DNA from: Rhodobacterales bacterium 32-67-9
GTDB taxonomy: Bacteria; Pseudomonadota; Alphaproteobacteria; Rhodobacterales; Rhodobacteraceae
Assembly: GCA_002280515.1 (NCBI GenBank)
Contig: NCEA01000017.1
Coordinates: 1-43,575, forward strand
Length of the DNA: 43,575 nt
Direction: 5' to 3'
Below the pieces are notes generated by a model. The model was not told the origin of the DNA. It did no database searches and worked only from the letters and a program-made list of their open reading frames with translations. The position numbers and the translations under genes were made by a program. Shown in pieces: positions 25,472 through 33,043 of the stretch. The stretch's first letter is position 1. The number at the start of each line of letters is the position of its first letter.

Positions 25472-26230
25472 ATGCCTGCGCCTCTCAACCCTTTCAAAGC
25501 CCGGCTGAAGTCAGGCGATGGACAAATCGGACTGTGGCTCGCGTTGGGCGATGCGTCGGTCGCCGAACTGGCTGCGCAATGCGGTTACGACTGGCTGGTG
25601 ATTGATGGAGAGCACGGCCCGAACGGACTGCGCGACGTGCTCGGGCAGTTGCGTGCGATCGGGGGCCGAACCCATGCAGTGGTGCGGGTGCGCGACGACA
25701 GCCGCGCAGAGATCAAGCAGATGCTCGATATCGGCGCGCAGACGATCCTCGTGCCGATGATCGAAAGCGCCGCGCAGGCCGGCGAGGCGGTGCGCTCCAT
25801 GCTCTATCCGCCGCAGGGCGTGCGCGGGGTGGGGGCGGCGTTGGCACGCGCGTCGGGCTATGGCGCGGTTGGCGATTATCTGGCCAGCGCCAATGACGAG
25901 GTTTGCCTGCTCTTGCAGGTGGAAAGCCGCGCCGGACTTGACGCGCTCGACGATATTCTGGCCGTGGATGGGGTGGACGGCGTGTTCATCGGTCCGGCCG
26001 ATCTGGCCGCCGACATGGGCCATCGCGGCAATCCCGGCGCGCCCGAAGTTGAGGCCGCCGTGACCGATGCGCTCCGCCGCATCAGGGCCGCGGGCCGGGC
26101 GGCAGGCATTCTCACCTCGGACCGGGCGCTCGCCAAAAGCTATGCCGCCACAGGGGTGGAGTTCCTCGCCATCGGTTCGGATGTCGGGGTGCTGAATGCG
26201 GGCCTGCGGGCCTTGCGAAGAGAGTTCTGA
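25472..26230 (+). CDS. hpaI: 4-hydroxy-2-oxoheptanedioate aldolase
   Basis: A 252-residue HpcH/HpaI-family class II aldolase. Family motifs are QIGLWLALGDASVAELAAQCGYDW (in two blocks), the active-site VIDGEHGPN near residue 45, ILVPMIESAAQAGEAV near 95, GVRGVGAALARASGYG, and the metal region VFIGPADLAADMG. It splits 4-hydroxy-2-oxoheptanedioate to pyruvate and succinate semialdehyde, the last step of the pathway. It is in the same direction and tightly spaced (9 bases) after hpaH. Substrate assignment is supported by complete pathway context. Confidence 0.92.
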   Translation: MPAPLNPFKARLKSGDGQIGLWLALGDASVAELAAQCGYDWLVIDGEHGPNGLRDVLGQLRAIGGRTHAVVRVRDDSRAEIKQMLDIGAQTILVPMIESAAQAGEAVRSMLYPPQGVRGVGAALARASGYGAVGDYLASANDEVCLLLQVESRAGLDALDDILAVDGVDGVFIGPADLAADMGHRGNPGAPEVEAAVTDALRRIRAAGRAAGILTSDRALAKSYAATGVEFLAIGSDVGVLNAGLRALRREF

Positions 26231-26265
26231 ACGACCGGGAAGCGCGCAGTTCCCAAAGGGAGGAC

Positions 26266-27123
26266 ATGATGGGAAAGATCGTTCTGGCCGCCAAGGCCAC
26301 CCATGTGCCGACGATGCTGATGTCGGAGCAAGACGGGCCGCTGAAAGGGTGCCGCCAGCCCGCAATCGACGGTCATCGCGAAATCGGTCGCCGTGCCCGC
26401 GAGGCCGGGGCGGATACTTTTGTGGTCCTCGATACGCACTGGCTGGTGAACGCGGCCTATCACGTCAACGCCAACCATCGCTTCAAGGGTATCTTCACGA
26501 GCCATGAGTTTCCGCAATTCATCCGCGACATGCCGTATGAATACGAGGGCAACGCCGCGCTTGGCGACCTGATCGCCGAGAAAGCGCGCGAGCAGGGCGT
26601 CTATACGCTCAGCCATCAGCTCGACAGCCTCGATCTGGAGTACGGCACTCTGGTGCCGATGCGCTACATGAACGCCGATGCCGGCCTGAAGGTGGTGTCG
26701 GTGGCGTCGATGTGCACCGTGCACAGCCTTGAAAGCTCGCGCAAACTTGGCGCGGCCATTGCCGAGGCGATCGGGAAATCCGATTCCAACGTCGCGCTCA
26801 TCGCTTCGGGCTCGCTCAGCCACAAGATCTGGCCGAACGACGATTACGCCGCGAACAATGGCACCTTCACGATCTCCTCGCCTTTCAACGAAGTCGTGGA
26901 TCGTCGCGTGCTGGAGATGTGGCAGGGCGGCGAGATCGAAACCTTCCTGAAAATGCTGCCCGACTACGCCAGATACTGTGACGGCGAGGGCGACATGCAC
27001 GACACGGTGATGCTTTTCGGTGCGCTCGGCTGGGACCGATACGAGGGTCGGGGCGAGGTAGTCACCGACTACTTCCCCTCCTCGGGCACCGGCCAGACCA
27101 ACGTGATCTTCCCGGTCGAATGA
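26266..27123 (+). CDS. hpaD: 3,4-dihydroxyphenylacetate 2,3-dioxygenase, LigB (class III extradiol) family
   Basis: A 285-residue protein very similar to enterobacterial HpaD along its length. Shared blocks are AKATHVPTM near residue 10, GCRQPAIDGHREIGRR, VVLDTHWLVNAAYHVNANH, LEYGTLVPMRYMN, ASGSLSHKIWP, and the terminal SSGTGQTNVIFP. Histidines in the THVP and DTHW motifs belong to the iron site of this fold. It catalyses the same ring opening as the VOC-type enzyme at 22786 but belongs to an unrelated fold. It is the last plus-strand gene of the operon, 35 bases after hpaI, with GGGAGGA before the ATG. Confidence 0.92.
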   Translation: MMGKIVLAAKATHVPTMLMSEQDGPLKGCRQPAIDGHREIGRRAREAGADTFVVLDTHWLVNAAYHVNANHRFKGIFTSHEFPQFIRDMPYEYEGNAALGDLIAEKAREQGVYTLSHQLDSLDLEYGTLVPMRYMNADAGLKVVSVASMCTVHSLESSRKLGAAIAEAIGKSDSNVALIASGSLSHKIWPNDDYAANNGTFTISSPFNEVVDRRVLEMWQGGEIETFLKMLPDYARYCDGEGDMHDTVMLFGALGWDRYEGRGEVVTDYFPSSGTGQTNVIFPVE

Positions 27124-27274
27124 GTGACGACGCGGCTCCTGCATTGGTGCGTCTCGCCGCCAATGCAGGCCTCAACAAGGGGAATGGGGCCTCCGGACGG
27201 AATGCGCGCCTTGCGACCAGATCGGCCGGCGTCGTCGGTCGCGACCGGCAAGGGGGTCTTGGGGTGGCGCGCCG

Positions 27275-27820
27275 TCAAAGGGCCTTGCCCAATTCCTTTG
27301 CATGAAGCCAGTCGGCGTGCTTTGGCGCCCGCTTGGTGCGCGTCCATTCTGCCAGCATATCCCATTTTACGCTGTCCATGCGCTTGAGCATCGCTTCTTC
27401 CTCCGGATCGGGGCAGGCGAGTTCGATGCGGTGGCCGCTCGGATCGAAGAAGTAGATCGAGTGGAAGATCGAGTGATCCGTGACGCCAAGCACCTCGACA
27501 CCATTGTTTTCCAGGTGCGCCTTGAACTCCAGAAGCGTGTCGCGGTCCTTCACCTTGAAGGCGATATGCTGGACCCAGATCGGGGTGTTCGGATCGCGGC
27601 CCATCTCGGGCTTGGTCGGCAGTTCGAAGAAGGCCAGGACGTTGCCGTTACCCGCATCGAGGAAGAGATGCATGTAAGGGTCCGGCTCATGCGTGGACGG
27701 CACGCGGTCCTCGGCGATGGCAAGGATGAAATCCATTTTCAGCATCTTGCCGTACCATTCCACGGTTTCTCTCGCGTCCTTGCAGCGATAGGCGACGTGG
27801 TGAATCTTCTCGATCTTCAT
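27275..27820 (-). CDS. VOC-family (glyoxalase/dioxygenase fold) protein
   Basis: A 181-residue single VOC-domain protein. It begins IEKIHHVAYRCKDARETVEWY and carries the paired metal-site positions WVQHIAFKVKDR and FFDPSGHRIELACPDPEEE, so His, His and Glu ligands look intact. A C-terminal tail of about 40 residues follows. The ATG at 27820 is preferred over a Met at 27859 because GGAGG lies six bases upstream. It is the last gene of the MBL-FAD monooxygenase-DUF2783-VOC operon and converges on hpaD. A ring-cleavage, isomerase or hydrolase-type role toward an aromatic product is plausible, but the reaction is unknown. Confidence 0.82.
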   Translation of the reverse strand: MKIEKIHHVAYRCKDARETVEWYGKMLKMDFILAIAEDRVPSTHEPDPYMHLFLDAGNGNVLAFFELPTKPEMGRDPNTPIWVQHIAFKVKDRDTLLEFKAHLENNGVEVLGVTDHSIFHSIYFFDPSGHRIELACPDPEEEAMLKRMDSVKWDMLAEWTRTKRAPKHADWLHAKELGKAL

Positions 27821-27848
27821 CTTGTCCTCCATTGCGGGGCTGGAAGGG

Positions 27849-28040
27849 TCAGGTTTCAAGGGCCAGGACCAGAGCTTCGCCCAGCACTTGCCGGTCGCCG
27901 ATATGGTTGCTGAGGATCAGCACCAGCCGGGCGTTCAGCGCATCGCTTTCGGCCTTCGACTTGCCCTCATGCGCGGCAAGAAGCCGTGCATAGAAGTCGT
28001 CGGGATTGGCGATGTTGGGTTCGGTGTTCAGCGTGCCCAT
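27849..28040 (-). CDS. DUF2783-domain small protein
   Basis: A 63-residue acidic-helical protein that fits the DUF2783 family (NIANPDDFYARLLAAHEGKS, then LNARLVLILSNHIGDR). Members are short and often lie next to FAD-dependent aromatic monooxygenases, as here: it starts 12 bases after the monooxygenase stop. GGAGGAG precedes the ATG by five bases. There is no signal peptide or membrane span. The role is unknown; an accessory or folding partner of the monooxygenase is a reasonable guess from linkage only. Confidence 0.8.
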   Translation of the reverse strand: MGTLNTEPNIANPDDFYARLLAAHEGKSKAESDALNARLVLILSNHIGDRQVLGEALVLALET

Positions 28041-28052
28041 GTGCTCTCCTCC

Positions 28053-29672
28053 TCAGACGCGGCCGGTGGCGATATTGACGGCGCGGCGCACGGCGTCCGC
28101 GTCGAACGCATCCCACCGGGCCGCGATATGCTGGTCGGGGCGCATCAGGTAGACCGCTGAACGGGCCTCGCCCAGATAACGTTCCGCAAGTTCGGGGTTG
28201 CCCTTCGCGCTGAGTGCGAGCCGGGTCACCTCTATCCCGTCGGCGTCGATGGTACCGGGCGCATCGGCGTCAATGGTCATGAGCTGGAACTTGCCGCCAA
28301 GCTTTTCCAGAAGCCATCCCCCGTCAATCGGGGCATCGACCATCGGCGCGCCGACGCGGGCGCGTGCGGGTCCGCCGGCAAGCGCATCGGGGCCGTTCAG
28401 GCTCAGCCCGTCGTAGACGCAAGGCACCGAGAGCCGCCCTGAATTGACCAAGGGACGTGCGAACTTCGTCTTTCCCGCAAGCGCCAGCACCGCATCCCGG
28501 AAGATCTTGCTGATTTCCGATTTCGGGGTGATGAAGTCCGTCGACCGGGTCGAGTTCAGGATGTTCTCGTCCGCGCCGAAGACGCGTTCCTCGGAATAGG
28601 TGTCGAGCAGCCGCTCCGGCGCCTTGCCCCGGATGACCAGTCCCAGCTTCCAGCCGAGGTTGTCGACGTCCTGCATGCCAGAATTGGCCCCGCGCGCGCC
28701 GAAGGGCGATACCTGGTGCGCCGCATCCCCGGCAAAAAACACCCTGCCGTGGCGGAAGCTGTCCATCCGCTTGCATTGGAACGTGTAGATCGAGGACCAG
28801 ACCATTTCGTAGTCGGCCTTGCCCAGGAACGCGTCGATCCGCCGCCGGATATTCTCTTCCTTCATCTCTTCCTTGCGATTGACGTCCCAGCCGATCTGGA
28901 AGTCGATGCGCCAGACATCGTCCGGCTGCTTGTGCAGAAGCGTGGAGGCGCCCTGGCCGTGGCTGGGCTCGAACCAGAACCAGCGTTCGGCCGGGAACTT
29001 CAGATCGCCCTTCATCCTGATGTCGGCGATCAGGAAGCTGTCCTGAAAGATCTTGCCGGTGAAATCGTAGCCCAGCATGTTTCTGAGCGGCGAGCTTGCC
29101 CCGTCACAGGCGACAAGCCAGTCGGCCGCGATCCTGTAGGGGCCATCGGGGGTCATTACGTCGAGCACGACGTGATCGTCCAGCACCGCCACAGCATCGA
29201 CCCGGTTCTTGCCGCGAATCTCGATCGGGGCGCCTTCGGCCTGCATCGCGCGCAGGCGGTCCATCATGAATTTCTCGAAATAGGGTTGCTGAAGGTTAAT
29301 GAAGGCCGGGTACTTGTGGCCCTGTTCGGGGAGCAGGTTGAATTCAAAGACCTTGTCGTCCTTGTGAAACACCTTGCCGACGTTCCACACCACGCCCTTT
29401 TGCAACATCGGCTCGCCGCAGCCGTAGCGGTCGGCGACCTCGAGGCAGCGCTTGGCAAAGCAGATCGCGCGGCTGCCCATGCCGATGCCCTCGTGGTCAT
29501 CGAGAACCAGCACCGGGATTCCCTGCTGACCCAGGTCGAGGGCGGTGGCGACGCCGATCGGCCCACCGCCAACGATCACGACCGGATGGCGCACCGCGCC
29601 GGGTTTGTCCTGATCGTCGGACTTTTCATAGGGGTAGACCTTGTAGGCCAGCGTATAGCGGTCCTGGATCAA
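28053..29672 (-). CDS. FAD-dependent aromatic monooxygenase (MhpA/PheA-type)
   Basis: A 539-residue class A flavoprotein hydroxylase. The FAD motif VVIVGGGPIGVATALDLG sits near residue 27, the conserved DG region appears as ACDGASSPLRNMLG, and the third motif is GRVFFAGDAAHQVSPFGARG. A C-terminal thioredoxin-like region follows, as in MhpA-type enzymes. The start is taken as TTG at 29670-29672 because GGAGGAGG lies eight bases upstream. The frame is open much further, but that part overlaps the MBL gene. Beside a homoprotocatechuate operon that lacks visible HpaBC, it could supply a ring-hydroxylation step. The substrate is inferred only. Confidence 0.82.
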   Translation of the reverse strand: MIQDRYTLAYKVYPYEKSDDQDKPGAVRHPVVIVGGGPIGVATALDLGQQGIPVLVLDDHEGIGMGSRAICFAKRCLEVADRYGCGEPMLQKGVVWNVGKVFHKDDKVFEFNLLPEQGHKYPAFINLQQPYFEKFMMDRLRAMQAEGAPIEIRGKNRVDAVAVLDDHVVLDVMTPDGPYRIAADWLVACDGASSPLRNMLGYDFTGKIFQDSFLIADIRMKGDLKFPAERWFWFEPSHGQGASTLLHKQPDDVWRIDFQIGWDVNRKEEMKEENIRRRIDAFLGKADYEMVWSSIYTFQCKRMDSFRHGRVFFAGDAAHQVSPFGARGANSGMQDVDNLGWKLGLVIRGKAPERLLDTYSEERVFGADENILNSTRSTDFITPKSEISKIFRDAVLALAGKTKFARPLVNSGRLSVPCVYDGLSLNGPDALAGGPARARVGAPMVDAPIDGGWLLEKLGGKFQLMTIDADAPGTIDADGIEVTRLALSAKGNPELAERYLGEARSAVYLMRPDQHIAARWDAFDADAVRRAVNIATGRV

Positions 29673-29700
29673 CTTGTTTTCCTCCTCCCTGGCAGCGCGG

Positions 29701-30651
29701 TCAGCCCTGCAGCTGTTCCCACATGTCGAGATCGCGCTGCGCGGTCCAGATGCGCGGCGTGTCGATGCCGCGCGCCTCGTCGTAGGCGCGCGCGACGTTG
29801 AACGGCAGGCAATGTTCGTAGATTGCATAGTCCTTGAACTTGGGGTCGCACGCCTCGCGCACCGCGTCCCAGGCGTCCTTGAGCGAACCGCCTTTGGCGG
29901 CGACCTGCTGGACGGGGCGATATGTGCTGTCGACGAAATCCCGTGTCGCCGACAGCCCGGCATCCACCATCTCGCGCCCGACAAGGGCGTCGCCGCGACC
30001 CGGCGCGATGAACTGCGGATCGTAGGCCTTGACCGCGTCGAGCGCGCGGCCCCAATCCGCGAAATGACCATCTCCGCAGTAGCAGGCCGAGTGATACTCG
30101 ACGATGTCACCGGTGAACATGGTCTGCGCGTCGGGCACCCAGATGATGCTGTCGCCGGCGGTATGGGCGCGGCCGATCTGCTTGATCTCCACCTTCCGCT
30201 TGCCGAGGTAGACCGTCATGCTGTCGCTGAACGTGGTGGTGGGCCAGGTCAGGCCGGGGATCGACTCGTGCCCCTGGAAAAGCCGCGGGAAGCGCTGGAA
30301 TTCGCTGTCCCAGTCCTCTTGCCCGCGCTCGACGACCATGGCGCGCGCCTTGTCGGACATGATGATCTGGTCGGCATTGAAGGCCGAAGCGCCCAGCACG
30401 CGCACCGCATGATAATGCGTCAGCACGACATGGGTGATCGGCTTGTCGGTGACCTCGCGAACCTTCTCGATCACCTTGTTGGCCAGACGCGGCGTCGCCT
30501 GCGCCTCGACGATCATTACGCTGTCGTCACCGATGATGACGCCGGAGTTCGGGTCGCCCTCTGCGGTGAACGCCCAGAGGCCTTCGCCGATTTCGGTGAA
30601 AGAGACTTTCTTCTCGGCCGTATCACCTTGCGACGCGAACGCTTTCGTCAT
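29701..30651 (-). CDS. MBL-fold hydrolase-like protein with altered metal motif
   Basis: A 316-residue metallo-beta-lactamase-fold protein. The usual HxHxDH motif appears as THYHAVRVLGAS: the first two histidines are kept but the Asp-His pair is replaced by Val-Arg. The later motifs GRAHTAGDSIIWVPDAQTMFTGDIVE are present. So one of the two metal sites may be lost, unless this is a family-wide trait. The ATG at 30651 is used, with AAAGGAAAG upstream, rather than one at 30672. It heads the minus-strand operon leading to the FAD monooxygenase, 28 bases before that gene, and is divergent from a MarR gene. The reaction is unknown. Confidence 0.8.
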   Translation of the reverse strand: MTKAFASQGDTAEKKVSFTEIGEGLWAFTAEGDPNSGVIIGDDSVMIVEAQATPRLANKVIEKVREVTDKPITHVVLTHYHAVRVLGASAFNADQIIMSDKARAMVVERGQEDWDSEFQRFPRLFQGHESIPGLTWPTTTFSDSMTVYLGKRKVEIKQIGRAHTAGDSIIWVPDAQTMFTGDIVEYHSACYCGDGHFADWGRALDAVKAYDPQFIAPGRGDALVGREMVDAGLSATRDFVDSTYRPVQQVAAKGGSLKDAWDAVREACDPKFKDYAIYEHCLPFNVARAYDEARGIDTPRIWTAQRDLDMWEQLQG

Positions 30652-30796
30652 GGTCTTTCCTTTCGTTTCCACACCAGACCGGAGCCCGACGCCGCCATGT
30701 CTCGGTCGCAGACGTCCGTGACACGGTGTTTGTGATTTGGTGGTTCAGTTCCGGCAGAAGGCCATCCCTCGCGAATTGTGCATTGGCCGCACAGTC

Positions 30797-30862
30797 GTTG
30801 CGATTGAAACAACTTTTTATCGTTGCGATCGCAACTAAAGTCAATATCATTGCGATCGAAAT
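30797..30862. promoter_or_regulatory. Three tandem copies of a MarR-type operator
   Basis: GTTGCGATCGCAAC at 30822-30835 is a perfect 14-bp palindrome. Degenerate copies lie on each side: GTTGCGATTGAAAC at 30797-30810 and ATTGCGATCGAAAT at 30849-30862. Start-to-start spacing is 25 and 27 bases. They fill the gap between the divergent MBL operon and the MarR gene at 30871, and the third copy lies eight bases before that start. Confidence 0.75.
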
Positions 30863-30870
30863 AAATTCTG

Positions 30871-31371
30871 GTGCCTCACATGACGTCCACCGCGTTCCAT
30901 CTGTCCACCTTCATGCCGTATCGACTGGCGGTGTTGTCCGAACGTGTCAGCCGGCGCCTCTCGGTGGAGTATGAAAAGACCTTTGGGCTGTCGGTGGCAG
31001 AATGGCGTGTTCTAGTGCACCTTTCGCGTTGCGGCGCGGTCTCGGTGCGGGAGATCCACAATTGCGTGAATCTCGAAAAACCACGGGTCAGCCGGGCCGT
31101 GTCACGGTTGCGAGATGCCGGATTCGTTCAGAAAATGCCCGGCGAGGATGACGGCCGGCTGGTGGCGATTTCGCTGACGGACAAGGGGGCCAGCACACTG
31201 GCGGCGATCCTTCCCGCCGCGCGGGCGATAGACGCAAGACTGCGCGCCGTCGTCAGCGCCGCTGAACTGAAGGCGTTCTGCAATGTGCTGGAACGGATGC
31301 ATGCGGTTCTCGACGATGATCCGGATGCGAAGCCCAGATCACGCATGGACCTCGAAGGCCTCGACATCTGA
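30871..31371 (+). CDS. MarR-family transcriptional regulator
   Basis: A protein of about 166 residues with a MarR winged helix: YEKTFGLSVAEWRVLVHLSRCGAVS in two blocks, the recognition helix region NLEKPRVSRAVSRLRDAGFVQK, and the wing PGEDDGRLVAISLTDKG. The start is either GTG at 30871 or the in-frame ATG at 30880; neither has a clear Shine-Dalgarno sequence, so leaderless or weak translation is possible. It is divergent from the MBL/FAD-monooxygenase operon and almost certainly binds the palindromic sites at 30797-30862, controlling that operon and itself. The effector is probably an aromatic acid or its thioester, but this is inference. Confidence 0.88.
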   Translation: MPHMTSTAFHLSTFMPYRLAVLSERVSRRLSVEYEKTFGLSVAEWRVLVHLSRCGAVSVREIHNCVNLEKPRVSRAVSRLRDAGFVQKMPGEDDGRLVAISLTDKGASTLAAILPAARAIDARLRAVVSAAELKAFCNVLERMHAVLDDDPDAKPRSRMDLEGLDI

Positions 31372-31480
31372 ATCCGCCACGCCGTCAATCATCTGCCCGA
31401 CGTCTCAGGCATGGACCTGCCCGTGAAGAGTGCAAAGCTCGTACTGCGGCAACGGGAACCGGCCGACGCGGAAAATCGGC

Positions 31481-33043
31481 TTACAGGGCCCATTCCACCG
31501 GCAGCGCGCCGACGACCGCCAGCGCGATCTGCTTGAACCAGCTTGTCCCCGGTTCGCGCTGCCAGGTCGTGACCTTGCCGCTGGTTTCGGTTTCCTGCCA
31601 GACCAGGTTGCCGTCGGCGCTCAGTTCCGGGCGATAGCTGACCTTCGCCAATGGCCCGTCGAACCCTGCGCTGATCGCGCGCGCCATCGACGGGCTGTCG
31701 ATCAGGAATCCCATCTCGCAATTCAGCCGCGCCGACCGGGGATCGAAATTGAACGATCCGATGAACACCCGCTTGCCGTCCACCGCGAAGGTCTTGGCTT
31801 GCAGGCTCGCCCCCGAGAGGCCGAGAGGCTTCAGCTGCATCTCGGATTCCTGGGCGATTTCACCGCGCAGCTTGAACTCATAAAGCCTGACCCCGGCCTC
31901 AAGCATCTCGCGGCGATATTTGGAGTAGCCGGAATGGACCAGCAGCACATCGGTGGTGTTCATCGCATTGGTCAGGATGTTGACCTGCTTGCCGGCCCTG
32001 GCCAGAATGTTGAAATACGCCGCCCCGATCTTTCCGGGGATGAAATAGGCGCTGACAAGATCAAGCCGTGTCTCCACGTCGCCGAGAATTTCGCCGAGCC
32101 GCATGATCATCAACTGATCGTCGCGGGCGATGCCCTGACCCTTCGCCGGATCGTCGGCCACCAACTGCACCGTCGTCCACTCCAGCGCCAGCCCGCGCTG
32201 CAAATGGCGCGTGACGCTGCTTTGCACATTGTTCAGCACGGTCAGGCCCGTGTCGCTGGCGCGCACCACGGCCACGCGGGCGTCAAAGCCGGCGCGGTCG
32301 CCGGGGCCGGCGATGACGGTTTCGGCCTCGAATGTCGAGGCACTGTTCCAGTACTGGTCAAACACATCCGCCGCCTGCGGCACGATGGCCCCGACGGCCA
32401 GCGCGTCCATATCCTTGTAGAACGTCTCGCCAATCTCGAAATACTCATCCCCGATATTGCGCCCGCCTAAGATGGCGGCGGCCCCGTCGGCGATCAGCGA
32501 TTTGTTGTGCATCCGCCGGTTCATGCGCATGAAATCATAGGTGTAGCCCAGCATCTTGGGGCGGCGCAGCGTCGCGGGGTTGAAGAGCCGGATCCGGAAG
32601 TTCGGATCGGCATTCAGCGCGGCGATGTAGGGGTCGAGCCCCGGCACACCGTTGTCGTCGAGCAGTATCCGCACCCGCACGCCGCGTTTGGCGGCGCGGT
32701 CGAGGGCGTCCAGCAGGAGGATACCCGATATATCGTCATGCCAGTTGTAGTATAGCACGTCGAGGCTGACTTCGGCCGCATCGATCAGTGCCATGCGGCT
32801 GGCCAACGCATCGGTGCCGTCGGCCAAAGGGGCAATGCCGGTGAGGCCGGGATGGGCGGCCTCTCCCTCGGTCATGAACTGTCCAAGCCGGGAGTCGGAA
32901 TTGGCGGGCAGAGCCACTTCGGGCGCGCGTGCTGAAATGTCAGGCAGCGGAAACAGCAGCCGCGCCGCAATGACAAGGAGCCCCGCGACAACAACCAGTT
33001 CGAAAACAAACAACAGAACTCTACGCATCATCGACTGTTTCAC
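31481..33043 (-). CDS. Phospholipase D-family protein (cardiolipin-synthase-like), second HKD motif altered
   Basis: A 520-residue membrane-anchored PLD-family protein. One N-terminal membrane segment (about residues 7-31) is followed by two PLD domains. The first catalytic motif is normal: His179 in MHNKSLIADG, then GGRNIGDEY. In the second, the histidine is replaced by Gln415 (LQAKTFAVDGKR, then IGSFNFDPRS). PLD enzymes use one histidine from each motif, so activity is doubtful unless the protein pairs with another subunit. The GTG start at 33043 overlaps the nhaA stop (GTGA), which indicates coupling. An ATG at 33031 is an alternative. The natural substrate would be phospholipid. Confidence 0.85.
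   Translation of the reverse strand: MKQSMMRRVLLFVFELVVVAGLLVIAARLLFPLPDISARAPEVALPANSDSRLGQFMTEGEAAHPGLTGIAPLADGTDALASRMALIDAAEVSLDVLYYNWHDDISGILLLDALDRAAKRGVRVRILLDDNGVPGLDPYIAALNADPNFRIRLFNPATLRRPKMLGYTYDFMRMNRRMHNKSLIADGAAAILGGRNIGDEYFEIGETFYKDMDALAVGAIVPQAADVFDQYWNSASTFEAETVIAGPGDRAGFDARVAVVRASDTGLTVLNNVQSSVTRHLQRGLALEWTTVQLVADDPAKGQGIARDDQLMIMRLGEILGDVETRLDLVSAYFIPGKIGAAYFNILARAGKQVNILTNAMNTTDVLLVHSGYSKYRREMLEAGVRLYEFKLRGEIAQESEMQLKPLGLSGASLQAKTFAVDGKRVFIGSFNFDPRSARLNCEMGFLIDSPSMARAISAGFDGPLAKVSYRPELSADGNLVWQETETSGKVTTWQREPGTSWFKQIALAVVGALPVEWAL

Noticed and set aside
28716-30735. Two plus-strand open frames (361 and 353 codons)
   Set aside because: Antisense to the FAD monooxygenase and MBL genes, both of which have clear motifs.
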